The notes under the pieces were generated by a model that was given only the letters and a program-made list of their open reading frames with translations, did no database searches and had not been told where the DNA came from. Shown in pieces: positions 16,226-23,022 of a DNA stretch of 41,210 bases. The position numbers and the translations under genes were made by a program. How positions within the stretch are numbered: position 1 is the first letter of the stretch; each line of letters starts with the position of its first letter. Origin of the DNA: an uncultured Bacteroides sp. GTDB taxonomy: Bacteria > Bacteroidota > Bacteroidia > Bacteroidales > Bacteroidaceae. The stretch spans positions 1-41,210 of the forward strand of contig UQVZ01000029.1 in the NCBI GenBank assembly GCA_900544675.1, read 5' to 3'.

Positions 16226-16233
16226 TAATTTTG
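16226..16233 (+). promoter_or_regulatory. -7 promoter element, EamA transporter
   Basis: TAATTTTG on the plus strand matches TAnnTTTG and gives a leader of about 20 nt before the ATG at 16259. It is divergent from the menaquinone operon promoter. Confidence 0.5.
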
Positions 16234-16258
16234 CATCCGTTTAAAAAAAGATGTTGTT

Positions 16259-17215
16259 ATGGAAATGCAAAAACTAAAGGGACACGGCGCTATGCTTTGT
16301 GCCAATGCCATGTGGGGGCTGATGTCGCCGCTGGCAAAACTTGTAATGATAGGCGGACTGGTTACTCCGCTGGTGGTGACCGACTTGCGTGTATTCGGCG
16401 CGATGGTGTTGTTTTGGATTGTTTCGTTTTTCCGGAAGCCGGAACATGTAGGGCATAAGGATTTGGCAAAACTGTTTCTTGCCTCCTTGTTGGCTATCGT
16501 GTTCAATCAGGGTTGTTTCATCTTTGGTGTGGGGCTGACTTCGCCTGCCGATGCCTCTATTATCACGACCAGTATGCCGCTTTGGGCAATGGTGCTGGCT
16601 GCCCTGTTTCTGAAAGAACCGATAACAGGGAAAAAAGTGCTGGGCATTGCTTTTGGCGCTACAGGTGCTTTGCTGCTGATAATGGGCAGTTCGCATACGG
16701 GCGGTTCTACATCGGGAACCGGCGATAAAAGCATTTGGGGCGACCTGTTGGTGCTGCTGGCACAGTTGAGCTATGCACTTTACTTGGTGCTTTTCAAGAA
16801 TTTTGTCGCTAAATATTCGGTATTTACCTTGATGAAGTGGATGTTTACCTATGCCTTTATCTGCCTGCTTCCGTTCTCATACAATGATTTGCTGGCTGCC
16901 GGGTGGAGCGGATTGACACTGGCAGAGATAGGTTCTCTGATTTTCATTGTAGTGGGAAGCACATTCTTCAGCTATATTTTGGTTATCGTAGGCCAGAAGA
17001 ACTTGCGCCCTACCGTAGCGGGCATGTACAATTATATCCAGCCGATAGTGGCGTGCATCGTTGCCATTTACCTGGGTATGGATTCATTCAACTGGATTAA
17101 AGGATTGTCCATCCTGCTGATATTCGGCGGTGTCTATATGGTTACCATCAGCCGTTCGCGTGCGGAACTGGAAGCTCATGAAGCGGTTGCCGAGCATACG
17201 GAAGACGGCCGTTGA
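16259..17215 (+). CDS. EamA/DMT-family transporter
   Basis: 318 residues with ten hydrophobic segments arranged as two EamA repeats (about 8-140 and 158-300). Seen: NAMWGLMSPLAKL in TM1, SPADASIITTSMPLWAMVLAALFLKEPITGKKVLGIAFGATGALLLI closing repeat one, and the equivalent TVAGMYNYIQPIVACIVAIYLGMDSFNWIKGLSILLIFGGVYMV in repeat two. It is an inner-membrane metabolite or amino-acid exporter type; the substrate is unknown. The last 44 codons overlap the end of the convergent beta-lactamase gene. The final 19 residues are a hydrophilic tail beyond the last membrane helix. Confidence 0.9.
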   Translation: MEMQKLKGHGAMLCANAMWGLMSPLAKLVMIGGLVTPLVVTDLRVFGAMVLFWIVSFFRKPEHVGHKDLAKLFLASLLAIVFNQGCFIFGVGLTSPADASIITTSMPLWAMVLAALFLKEPITGKKVLGIAFGATGALLLIMGSSHTGGSTSGTGDKSIWGDLLVLLAQLSYALYLVLFKNFVAKYSVFTLMKWMFTYAFICLLPFSYNDLLAAGWSGLTLAEIGSLIFIVVGSTFFSYILVIVGQKNLRPTVAGMYNYIQPIVACIVAIYLGMDSFNWIKGLSILLIFGGVYMVTISRSRAELEAHEAVAEHTEDGR

Positions 17216-18064
17216 TATATCGGCAATCAGTTTTTCCGTCTCTTCCAGACTGAGTTTGGAATGCTTTACCAGGACGGCAAGGGTATATCTCCTGCCGTCC
17301 GGAAGCAGAATGAAACCGGCATCGTTGATGCTTATCCATTCGCCTTGTCCGTTCTGGTCGGATGTGCCGGTCTTGTGTCCGATGCGTGCCCCGGTGCCTT
17401 GCAAGGGAAGGGGCAAGCGTGTCTTTCCTGTCTGGCAGGCGAGCAAAGTCTCACGGATAAAGTGGGTATAGGTCGTGTCGATGGGCAGCGAGTCGGTTGC
17501 AAGGCGGTCCATTAGTTGCGCTACGGCAAGCGGTGTGCTCCAGTTGTCGTAACAACGGGCAGGGTCACGGTGCATCTCTTCTTCGGTGGCTGCAAGCGAA
17601 AAGTTGTTGCACCCGATAGCGCGCAGGTATTTGTCCGCTTCGTCTGCTCCCCCGATGTAGTCGAACAGGATATCACAGGCATTGTTGTCGCTTAGTTGAA
17701 GTGTGTACTCCAGCAGTCTGCTGACAGGCAGGCTGATGTTTCCTTCTGGATACCTGTCGCGCAAGGGGCTGTAAGTGTCGGGGTGCAAGTCTTCGGGTTT
17801 GATGGTTATTGGTGTAGTGAGAGGCAGGTTCTGCTCGTCCAGGTAATGGGCTACAGCCAAGGCTTGATGGTATTTCATCACACTCATCAGCGGATAAGAC
17901 TCCTCGTTGTTCCAGGTCAGTGTGTCTTTCCCGTCTATGATAAGCGCGACGCCAGTTCGGGCATCCGCATTTGCGATGAGTTGCGCGATTTGTTCTTTCA
18001 GCAGGTTCTCGGCATGCAGGGTGGGGAAGCTGAAGGCAGCTATTATAATAAGGAGTAGTTTCAT
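17084..18064 (-). CDS. Class A (subclass A2) beta-lactamase
   Basis: Periplasmic serine beta-lactamase of the Bacteroidetes A2 group (relatives: CblA, CepA, CfxA). 326 residues with a signal peptide to about residue 18 (TLHA). The catalytic set is intact: SVMK 61-64, SDN 125-127, Glu161 of the omega loop in TEEEMH (equivalent to Ambler 166), and KTGTS 231-235. The core fold should end at FRML (residue 291). The last 35 residues read antisense through the EamA gene and look unlike any beta-lactamase helix. It shares a 33-bp junction with the upstream helical-protein gene. Activity on cephalosporins is typical of the group but not shown here. Confidence 0.9.
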   Translation of the reverse strand: MKLLLIIIAAFSFPTLHAENLLKEQIAQLIANADARTGVALIIDGKDTLTWNNEESYPLMSVMKYHQALAVAHYLDEQNLPLTTPITIKPEDLHPDTYSPLRDRYPEGNISLPVSRLLEYTLQLSDNNACDILFDYIGGADEADKYLRAIGCNNFSLAATEEEMHRDPARCYDNWSTPLAVAQLMDRLATDSLPIDTTYTHFIRETLLACQTGKTRLPLPLQGTGARIGHKTGTSDQNGQGEWISINDAGFILLPDGRRYTLAVLVKHSKLSLEETEKLIADISTAVFRMLGNRFMSFQFRTRTADGNHIDTAEYQQDGQSFNPVE

Positions 18065-18097
18065 TTCGTTTGCAGAGTTTGGTTTTCAATGGAGAGG

Positions 18098-18634
18098 CTA
18101 TAAAAGCTTCAGCATGTTTTTTCGAGTAGTCTTTACGCCGGCAGGCAACAATTCCACTTCCATCAGCTCTAAGATTTTTCTTAGTTCGTCAAGCAATTCC
18201 GGATAAGGTTTGCATTGTTCGTATGCCAGTTTCATGCAAAGCGATTTTATACTGATTGATGCATGGATGGCTGTTATACAGTCCAAGCAAAAATTGAGGA
18301 AATCAGCACGAAAATTTTCTGATGAAAATGGCTGGCGCAATAATAGGCTCAGCAGCAGGCGCCGCTTAGTCTGGTCAGTTGTTTGCATGGCCTCGTCTAT
18401 CAAAGCATCGTGTTTGTCATACAGCCACCGGTTGCTATGGAGGTCGAAATGGGTAAATACCCAAGCCGCATTGTTTGCTATGCGCTTGTCGTTATCGTAC
18501 AGCAGGCGGTAAAGGGCAAGATTCGTCGGATTGTCTCCTATGCCTTGTGCATAATAACAGATTTCGTATAGGTCATCTTCACTTAGTTTGCCGGAAAGTT
18601 TTTTGCGGAGGGCAGTCAAGGTGGTTTTCATCAT
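18098..18634 (-). CDS. Helical protein of unknown function
   Basis: 178 residues starting MMKTTL (either Met could be used). No signal peptide or membrane segment. The sequence is almost entirely predicted helix, with stretches such as LALYRLLYDNDKRIANNAAWVFTHF and RRLLLSLLLRQPF that resemble HEAT/ARM-type helical repeats (compare DNA alkylation repair-like proteins). I do not recognise a specific family. It precedes the beta-lactamase by 33 bp in the same orientation and may be co-transcribed, without any evident functional link. Confidence 0.65.
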   Translation of the reverse strand: MMKTTLTALRKKLSGKLSEDDLYEICYYAQGIGDNPTNLALYRLLYDNDKRIANNAAWVFTHFDLHSNRWLYDKHDALIDEAMQTTDQTKRRLLLSLLLRQPFSSENFRADFLNFCLDCITAIHASISIKSLCMKLAYEQCKPYPELLDELRKILELMEVELLPAGVKTTRKNMLKLL

Positions 18635-18698
18635 TTGTCACTTTTGATAAAATATCCGCTTATAGCGTGAAGCCTTTATTAAAGTTTCCTGTTTGTCC

Positions 18699-19346
18699 TT
18701 ATTTTTGCGATATCATAATCTCTCCCGTTGTGACTCCATAAACCGTTTCAAGTTGCAACTGGCAACTGCGGCTTGCTCCCGAATGGTTAGCATCGACCCG
18801 AAGCACAATGGTCATATCCTGATAATATCCTTTCTTAATGTCGTCGCAATGTATCCAGTCTTTGCCGGCTTCGGGGATGATAACCTGAAACTCAACATTC
18901 GTCTGCCCCTTTATGTTCAGAATGTCGCCTTCCGCCGGTACCGCCCATGACTCTTGATTTACATCGGCATGTAAGGGAGCCAATTGTTTGAGGCGGACCA
19001 CCGTACTACTGTTGCCGGCCTCGAAACTTATAGTCATATCCATATCGGCAAAGCCTTCGTAGGCGGGAAAATCGAAGTTGAAGTAAGTTTGGTTGTCATC
19101 TGACACGATTGTCATTTCGCAGTATTTCCAGTAGGGGTATAGGCCGGCAGTCACAGCCCTACACGTTGTTCCACTGTGGTTGAATCCTAAACTGAAATTT
19201 GAGCCTTGGGCAGGGATTTCAATACCATTGCGCACTGTCTGAGTAGTATTTTCATCAGCAGGAGTAATCCAGTCGTTGTTCTCCTCTCCGCATGCTGTCA
19301 GGAACAGGCTGCAGATGCATCCCCAAATCAATGATGTCTTTTTCAT
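18699..19346 (-). CDS. Surface lipoprotein with BACON-like domains
   Basis: 215 residues from the ATG at 19344-19346; the upstream ATG at 19415 is rejected because the -7 box lies between the two. A lipoprotein signal ends LFLTAC, with Cys19 followed by GEENND. This acidic stretch resembles the Bacteroidetes lipoprotein export signal for surface display. Two beta-sandwich-like segments follow (about 45-120 and 120-215). They show the BACON-type rhythm W-x(n)-V...GxxxxI...MTIVLRVDAN...SRSCQLQLETVYGVTTGEIMISQ. BACON domains are thought to bind mucin or glycans. No catalytic domain is attached. It is a stand-alone gene. Confidence 0.75.
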   Translation of the reverse strand: MKKTSLIWGCICSLFLTACGEENNDWITPADENTTQTVRNGIEIPAQGSNFSLGFNHSGTTCRAVTAGLYPYWKYCEMTIVSDDNQTYFNFDFPAYEGFADMDMTISFEAGNSSTVVRLKQLAPLHADVNQESWAVPAEGDILNIKGQTNVEFQVIIPEAGKDWIHCDDIKKGYYQDMTIVLRVDANHSGASRSCQLQLETVYGVTTGEIMISQK

Positions 19347-19369
19347 GATATAAGTTGTTTGATGTGGGG

Positions 19370-19377
19370 CAAATATA
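19370..19377 (-). promoter_or_regulatory. -7 promoter element, BACON-like lipoprotein
   Basis: TATATTTG on the minus strand, a perfect TAnnTTTG, 23 bases before the ATG at 19346. This position supports the shorter start. Confidence 0.5.
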
Positions 19378-19441
19378 TAAAAAATTCGGTTTTTCATATA
19401 TTTTTCCAATGACAAATTGCAGATGTTCCTATATAAAAATA

Positions 19442-19476
19442 ACCGCTTGCGCAGCCCCGTTCATTGCCCGGATTGC
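19442..19476 (+). repeat. 35-bp direct repeat, copy A
   Basis: Matches 21423-21457 at 34 of 35 positions, beginning ACCGCTTGCGCAG and ending CCCGGATTGC; the flanking AAATA is also nearly shared. Here the complementary arm CAAGCGGT, present after copy B, is absent, so copy A looks like a half-hairpin. The two copies bracket the relic island. Confidence 0.85.
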
Positions 19477-19685
19477 TTCTTCTCGTTGTGGTTGCTTTTA
19501 TTAGCCAATACGTTTTCTTTTCAGTTTCAGTATATCTGAAAATCTCAAATTATCTCAAAGATGGCAGGAAAAGGTTGTTTACGATAATGGAAATGTTAAA
19601 TTCCAATGTTAAAAGACGGATATTTTTAGCATCAGTATTCTTTCTCCATAAAAAGTCATAACTTTACCGCATAAACTTTATTAAA

Positions 19686-19693
19686 TAGCTTTG
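19686..19693 (+). promoter_or_regulatory. -7 promoter element, hsdM remnant/fic
   Basis: TAGCTTTG matches TAnnTTTG and lies 47 bases before the ATG at 19741. It is probably the original promoter of the lost restriction-modification operon and may now drive fic. Confidence 0.45.
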
Positions 19694-19740
19694 GAAAGTT
19701 CCCTCGGAGTTTTATAAATAAATGGTAAAGAAATCGTAAT

Positions 19741-19938
19741 ATGGATAGTTCATACACTCAGATGGTAGCTCTCATCTGGAATATTGCAGATGATGTGTTG
19801 AGAGATGTGTTTCTTCGCGGGCAATATCGTGATGTGATATTGCCGATGGTCGTTTTGCATTCGCTTGAAGATAATGCCCGGGATATTCTTGCTCTTGACG
19901 AGCAGAGTCAAGGTTTTATTAAGTCTCTTTTGAATTGA
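19741..19938 (+). pseudogene. hsdM 5' remnant (type I restriction methylase)
   Basis: A 65-codon frame. Residues 1-39 reproduce the conserved N-terminus of type I DNA methyltransferase subunits (N6_N domain: IWNIADDVLRDVFLRGQY, then RDVILPMVVL). The expected next segment (RRLD...) and the whole SAM-binding and NPPF catalytic domain are missing. The last 26 residues (from HSLEDNARDIL) do not continue the N-terminal domain. They could be the true C-terminus joined by an in-frame internal deletion, or foreign sequence. It keeps a promoter-like box upstream and ends 9 bp before the fic ATG. Confidence 0.75.
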
Positions 19939-19947
19939 TGTAAACAC

Positions 19948-20829
19948 ATGAAGGCGGAAAAAATTTCCATACGTTTCTTTGATGACCGGGAAGTGCGTGC
20001 AGTCTGGGATGCAGAGTTTTCCAAATGGTGGTTTTCGGTTTTGGATATTGTGGGGGTGCTTAACGCACAAGACGATTATACCAAAAACAGGAACTATTGG
20101 AAGTACCTGAAGACCAAATTGAAAAAGGAAGGGAACGAACTGGTTAGTGCCACTAACCAGTTGAAACTTATGGCTCCTGACGGAAAGCGAAGACTGACTG
20201 ACGTGCTTGACACCGAGGGTGTTGTGGCTTTGGCAAAATGCTTTCCTAACAACAAGGCCATGCGCTTTGTGCAGTGGTTTACAAACAGTGACGAGACTAT
20301 TGACGGACGTAGCAAGTCGAAAGCCTATGCCTTGTTTGAAAGCAGCCTGATAAACAGCGTTGAAGTAGGTACGGTTAAAGGTTTGCAACAAATACATGCT
20401 TATTTGTTCGGCGGTTTGTATCCTTTTGCAGGTCAAATTAGGACTGTTAACATTGCCAAAGGCGGCTTTCAGTTTGCCATGGTTCAGTATCTGCCACAGA
20501 CGTTGACTGATATTGAGCGAATGCCTGAAGATAGTTTTGAACAGATTATTGACAAATATGTTGAAATGAACATCGCTCATCCTTTCAGAGAAGGCAACGG
20601 GCGTTCTACCCGTATTTGGCTTGATCTGATGCTGAAACGCCGATTAAAAAAATGTGTAGATTGGAGTCAGGTAAATAAAAAGGCTTATTTGGAAAGCATG
20701 ACCCGCAGCGTGGCAGATTCCACTCCTATAAAACAACTTTTAGAAACGGCCCTTACGGATAAAATTAACGACCGTGAGACATTTATGAAAGGCATTGATT
20801 ATTCGTATTATTATGAGCAGGAAGATTAA
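19948..20829 (+). CDS. BRO-N/Fic domain fusion protein
   Basis: 293 residues. Residues about 5-115 form a BRO-N domain of the phage-antirepressor type (DDREVRAVWDAEFSKWWFS, LDIVGVLNA, then ATNQLKLMAPDGKRRLTDVL and CFPNNKAMRFVQWF). Residues about 125-270 form a Fic domain with the flap LYPFAGQIRTVNIAKGGF and the complete catalytic loop HPFREGNGRSTR (211-222, catalytic His211). Fic domains usually transfer AMP from ATP to target proteins. I see no clear (S/T)xxxE(G/N) inhibitory helix within the protein and no separate antitoxin gene. Genes of this architecture often sit within type I restriction loci; here the hsdM remnant ends 9 bp upstream. Confidence 0.88.
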   Translation: MKAEKISIRFFDDREVRAVWDAEFSKWWFSVLDIVGVLNAQDDYTKNRNYWKYLKTKLKKEGNELVSATNQLKLMAPDGKRRLTDVLDTEGVVALAKCFPNNKAMRFVQWFTNSDETIDGRSKSKAYALFESSLINSVEVGTVKGLQQIHAYLFGGLYPFAGQIRTVNIAKGGFQFAMVQYLPQTLTDIERMPEDSFEQIIDKYVEMNIAHPFREGNGRSTRIWLDLMLKRRLKKCVDWSQVNKKAYLESMTRSVADSTPIKQLLETALTDKINDRETFMKGIDYSYYYEQED

Positions 20830-21002
20830 GAGCCTGTTTAAATTTTCCGATAAAGTCATATTGTCAGGTCTCTTTTGAGTTTGTTTCCGGTCTGTTTTCC
20901 CGATTTTATGCGTCAGATAGCCCGCTATCCTCCTTATAAAATCAGAAAAACATCCTCGAAAACAATTCTCAAAATAAACCTGAGCAAAATTTAAACAGGC
21001 TC
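20830..21002. mobile_element. 173-bp foldback MITE
   Basis: Perfect 17-bp terminal inverted repeats, GAGCCTGTTTAAATTTT at 20830-20846 and its complement at 20986-21002, flanked by TAA on both sides (20827-20829 and 21003-21005). A 3-bp TNA duplication fits mobilisation by an IS5-group transposase. Internal complementary pairs extend the foldback to the centre: CAGGT/ACCTG, TTTTGAG/CTCAAAA, GATTTTAT/ATAAAATC and ATAGC/GCTAT (20917-20928). No coding capacity. The left TAA is the stop codon of fic. Confidence 0.85.
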
Positions 21003-21254
21003 TAAGCGATGGAAAGATATAATGAAATTATAAAGTTACTATGTTTACCGACATTAACAAGGGTCAGCCAATCAAAAAAATAAAGATATAGATACTTTCG
21101 GGTGTCTCACGGGGGCTGTCTGCCCCCAGCCGACGGCTCCCCCCCGAGTGTTTTTCATGGTATTTCGTGAAAAAAAGTTGGTACGCCATAATAGGATAGT
21201 ATATTTGATAAGTCAAAAATAAACATATACTTAACCCATTAAAAACGTACCAAT
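21003..21254 (+). ncRNA. Candidate IS110 left end with structured RNA region
   Basis: Non-coding DNA directly upstream of an IS110-type recombinase start. It holds three successive hairpins: GGGGGC/GCCCCC (21111-21127), AGCCGACGGCT (21128-21138), and TTTTTCA/TGAAAAA (21151-21174). The outer bases around 21107-21147 could alternatively pair as CTC.CGGGGG with CCCCCC.GAG. In the IS110 group the left-end non-coding region encodes the bridge RNA that guides recombination. Whether this copy still makes one is unknown, and the exact left boundary of the element is not visible. Confidence 0.45.
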
Positions 21255-21374
21255 ATGCAAAGGAAAGAACTTTCGTTCAAAGGACAAAAGATTTTTATCG
21301 GAATTGATGTCCACAAGGATTCATGGAGGGTAGCAATAGCCCCTGAAGTCGGAATGGTAAAGATAGTGGTGTAG
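21255..21374 (+). pseudogene. IS110-family transposase, 5' fragment
   Basis: 39 residues starting MQRKELSFKGQKIFIGIDVH and continuing KDSWRVAIAPEVG. This is the N-terminus of IS110-type DEDD recombinases, with the first catalytic Asp (D18) in IGIDVHKDSW. Homology stops near VGMVK and a TAG follows three codons later, so the rest of the roughly 300-400-residue protein is deleted. It lies inside the direct-repeat-bounded relic region. Confidence 0.8.
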
Positions 21375-21422
21375 AATAATAGAACGGTAAAAGCAACAAG
21401 AAATCTTGAAACGTAAGAAAAT

Positions 21423-21466
21423 ACCGCTTGCGCAGACCCGTTCATTGCCCGGATTGCACAAGCGGT
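21423..21466 (-). terminator. ndh terminator hairpin / direct repeat copy B
   Basis: Reading on the minus strand just past the ndh stop, CCGCTTGTGC pairs with GCGCAAGCGG (one G-T pair) around a roughly 22-nt loop and is followed by TATTTTCTT, consistent with an intrinsic terminator. The first 35 bp (21423-21457) are the second copy of the direct repeat that flanks the relic island. Confidence 0.6.
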
Positions 21467-21486
21467 AAAATAATAGCTTCTGTTTT

Positions 21487-22860
21487 TTATGCTTGGTCTT
21501 TCTTCTCGTTTGCTTCTGCTTGCAGTTCGTCTTCGCCCCAATGGGTTTCGGCTTCACGCTTTTCACGTTCGATGACCTCCTGGGCTTTGCGCGGATAGAG
21601 GATGAGACGGAGCGAGTGGTCGTAAGTCATATAACTCCACATCCAGTTGAAGAGGACATTGATTTTGTTTCGCACACCCAAGATGGAACGCAGATGGACA
21701 ACCAGCCATAAGAACCAGGCAATCCAGCCTTGTGTCTTCAGGCTGCTGAATTCGGCTACGGCTTTGTTGCGTCCTACGGTTGCCATGCTTCCCAGGTTGC
21801 GGTAATGGAAAGGCTTCATGGCTTTTCCTTTCTGCAGGCGGATGAGGTTTTCTGCCAACAGGCTTCCCTGCTGGATGGCTACCTGTGCCAATTGGGGGTG
21901 TCCGTTGGGATAATCCTTGTCACCGCTCATGATACACTGGTCACCGATGCTGAAGATGTTGTCGAATCCTTCTACCTTATTATATTGATTGACTTTGATA
22001 CGTCCTCCGCGTCCGAGCGAGCTTGCAGGCATATTGCCAATGGTATTGGCACGTACACCACTTACCCAGATAAACGTACGGGTAGGTATCTGAGTTCCGT
22101 CTTCCAAAATGACCTTGTGGTCAGTGTAGTCCATCACTTTCTTGTCCAGCCAGACATTGATGCCCATCTTGCGCAAGAACTCTGCCGACTTTTGTGAAGA
22201 TACCGGAGCCATGCCAGAGAGCAACCGGTTGCCTGCTTCTATGAGGTAAATCTGAAGCAGGTTCTCGTTCATGTCGGGATAGTCTTTCGGAAGCACGTAG
22301 CGTTTCATTTCGGCTAAGGCACCGGCGATTTCCACTCCGGTGGCACCTCCACCTACGATGACGATGTTCAACAATTCTCTGCGTTCTTGTTCGGTAGCGC
22401 AGGTCACACTCCGTTCAAAGTTACTTAGCAAGGCATTACGCAATCCCATAGCCTCTTGCAAGGTTTTCATCGGGATGGCTTCACGCTCGATGTTTTTGTT
22501 GCCAAAGAAATTGGAGGTAGTTCCGGCAGCTAAAATCAGGTAATCGTATTCCACTTTTCCGATGGAAGTCTGAAGAATGTTCTTTTCAGGGAAAATCAAC
22601 CGCGCTTCTGCCATGCGGTAGTGTACGTGGGATTCTTTACCGAAAATCTTACGGAACGGAAATGAGATGGAACTGGGTTCGATGCCGGCAGATGCTACTT
22701 GGTAGATGAGCGGCGGAAACTGATGGTAGTTGTTTTTGTCAATCAAGATGACTTGGAAGTTGGATTTCGATAATTTGTCTGCCAGTTTAAGGCCTCCAAA
22801 TCCACCTCCTACAATAACAACTCTCTTTTTACCTTTTTCTCTTTCAATGTTGAAACTCAT
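21487..22860 (-). CDS. ndh: Type II NADH dehydrogenase-like flavoprotein
   Basis: 457 residues. Two Rossmann folds: RVVIVGGGFGGLKLADKL at 13-30 for FAD, and NIVIVGGGATGVEIAGAL near 165-182 for NADH. The FAD-contacting FSIGDQC and the NDH-2 substrate-site segment HPQLAQVAIQQGSLLAENL are also present. A hydrophobic C-terminal stretch (WIAWFLWLVVHLRSILG) would anchor it to the inner face of the cytoplasmic membrane. NDH-2 enzymes pass electrons from NADH to menaquinone without pumping ions. A highly charged tail closes the protein. It is monocistronic, with its own -7 box and terminator hairpin. Confidence 0.92.
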   Translation of the reverse strand: MSFNIEREKGKKRVVIVGGGFGGLKLADKLSKSNFQVILIDKNNYHQFPPLIYQVASAGIEPSSISFPFRKIFGKESHVHYRMAEARLIFPEKNILQTSIGKVEYDYLILAAGTTSNFFGNKNIEREAIPMKTLQEAMGLRNALLSNFERSVTCATEQERRELLNIVIVGGGATGVEIAGALAEMKRYVLPKDYPDMNENLLQIYLIEAGNRLLSGMAPVSSQKSAEFLRKMGINVWLDKKVMDYTDHKVILEDGTQIPTRTFIWVSGVRANTIGNMPASSLGRGGRIKVNQYNKVEGFDNIFSIGDQCIMSGDKDYPNGHPQLAQVAIQQGSLLAENLIRLQKGKAMKPFHYRNLGSMATVGRNKAVAEFSSLKTQGWIAWFLWLVVHLRSILGVRNKINVLFNWMWSYMTYDHSLRLILYPRKAQEVIEREKREAETHWGEDELQAEANEKKDQA

Positions 22861-22888
22861 ATCATTTTGTTTTTGTATAAAGCTGGTG

Positions 22889-22896
22889 CAAAGTTA
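22889..22896 (-). promoter_or_regulatory. -7 promoter element, ndh
   Basis: TAACTTTG on the minus strand, a perfect TAnnTTTG, 28 bases before the ATG at 22860. Confidence 0.5.
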
Positions 22897-22984
22897 CAAC
22901 TTTATCAGGATTTTAATGCATATTCACCCGTAAATTAGAGAAAAATTTCTGTAATTCGTATACAAACGATGCTGTATATTTCAT

Positions 22985-22992
22985 TACCTTTG
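22985..22992 (+). promoter_or_regulatory. -7 promoter element, acetyltransferase
   Basis: TACCTTTG, a perfect TAnnTTTG, 30 bases before the ATG at 23023. It rules out the in-frame ATG at 22969 as the start. Confidence 0.55.
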
Positions 22993-23022
22993 CATCAGTA
23001 CTCAAAAAAAACAGACTGTACT

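Larger units (their letters stand above)
19347..19740. other. AT-rich gene-free region left of the relic island
   Basis: 394 bp with no credible gene. It contains the lipoprotein promoter (19370), direct-repeat copy A (19442-19476), then strongly AT-rich DNA leading to the -7 box of the hsdM remnant at 19686. A short open frame at 19464-19661 has no family resemblance and is not called. Confidence 0.6.
21003..21486. other. Gene-free remainder of relic island
   Basis: 484 bp between the MITE and the ndh stop codon. It contains the IS110 left end and truncated recombinase, a short AT-rich spacer (21375-21422) of no recognised origin, direct-repeat copy B and the ndh terminator hairpin. No intact gene. 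Confidence 0.6.

Noticed and set aside
19464..19661. Small hydrophobic 65-residue protein
   Set aside because: It begins inside direct-repeat copy A, has no plausible ribosome site or family resemblance, and lies in AT-rich spacer where chance frames are common.
19750..20580. 276-codon minus-strand open frame opposite the hsdM remnant and fic
   Set aside because: The opposite strand encodes clear HsdM and BRO-N/Fic motifs. The minus frame has no family features and runs across the hsdM-fic boundary.
21239..21541. Minus-strand open frame across the relic region and the ndh end
   Set aside because: It overlaps the ndh C-terminus in another frame and crosses the terminator hairpin; no homology is seen.
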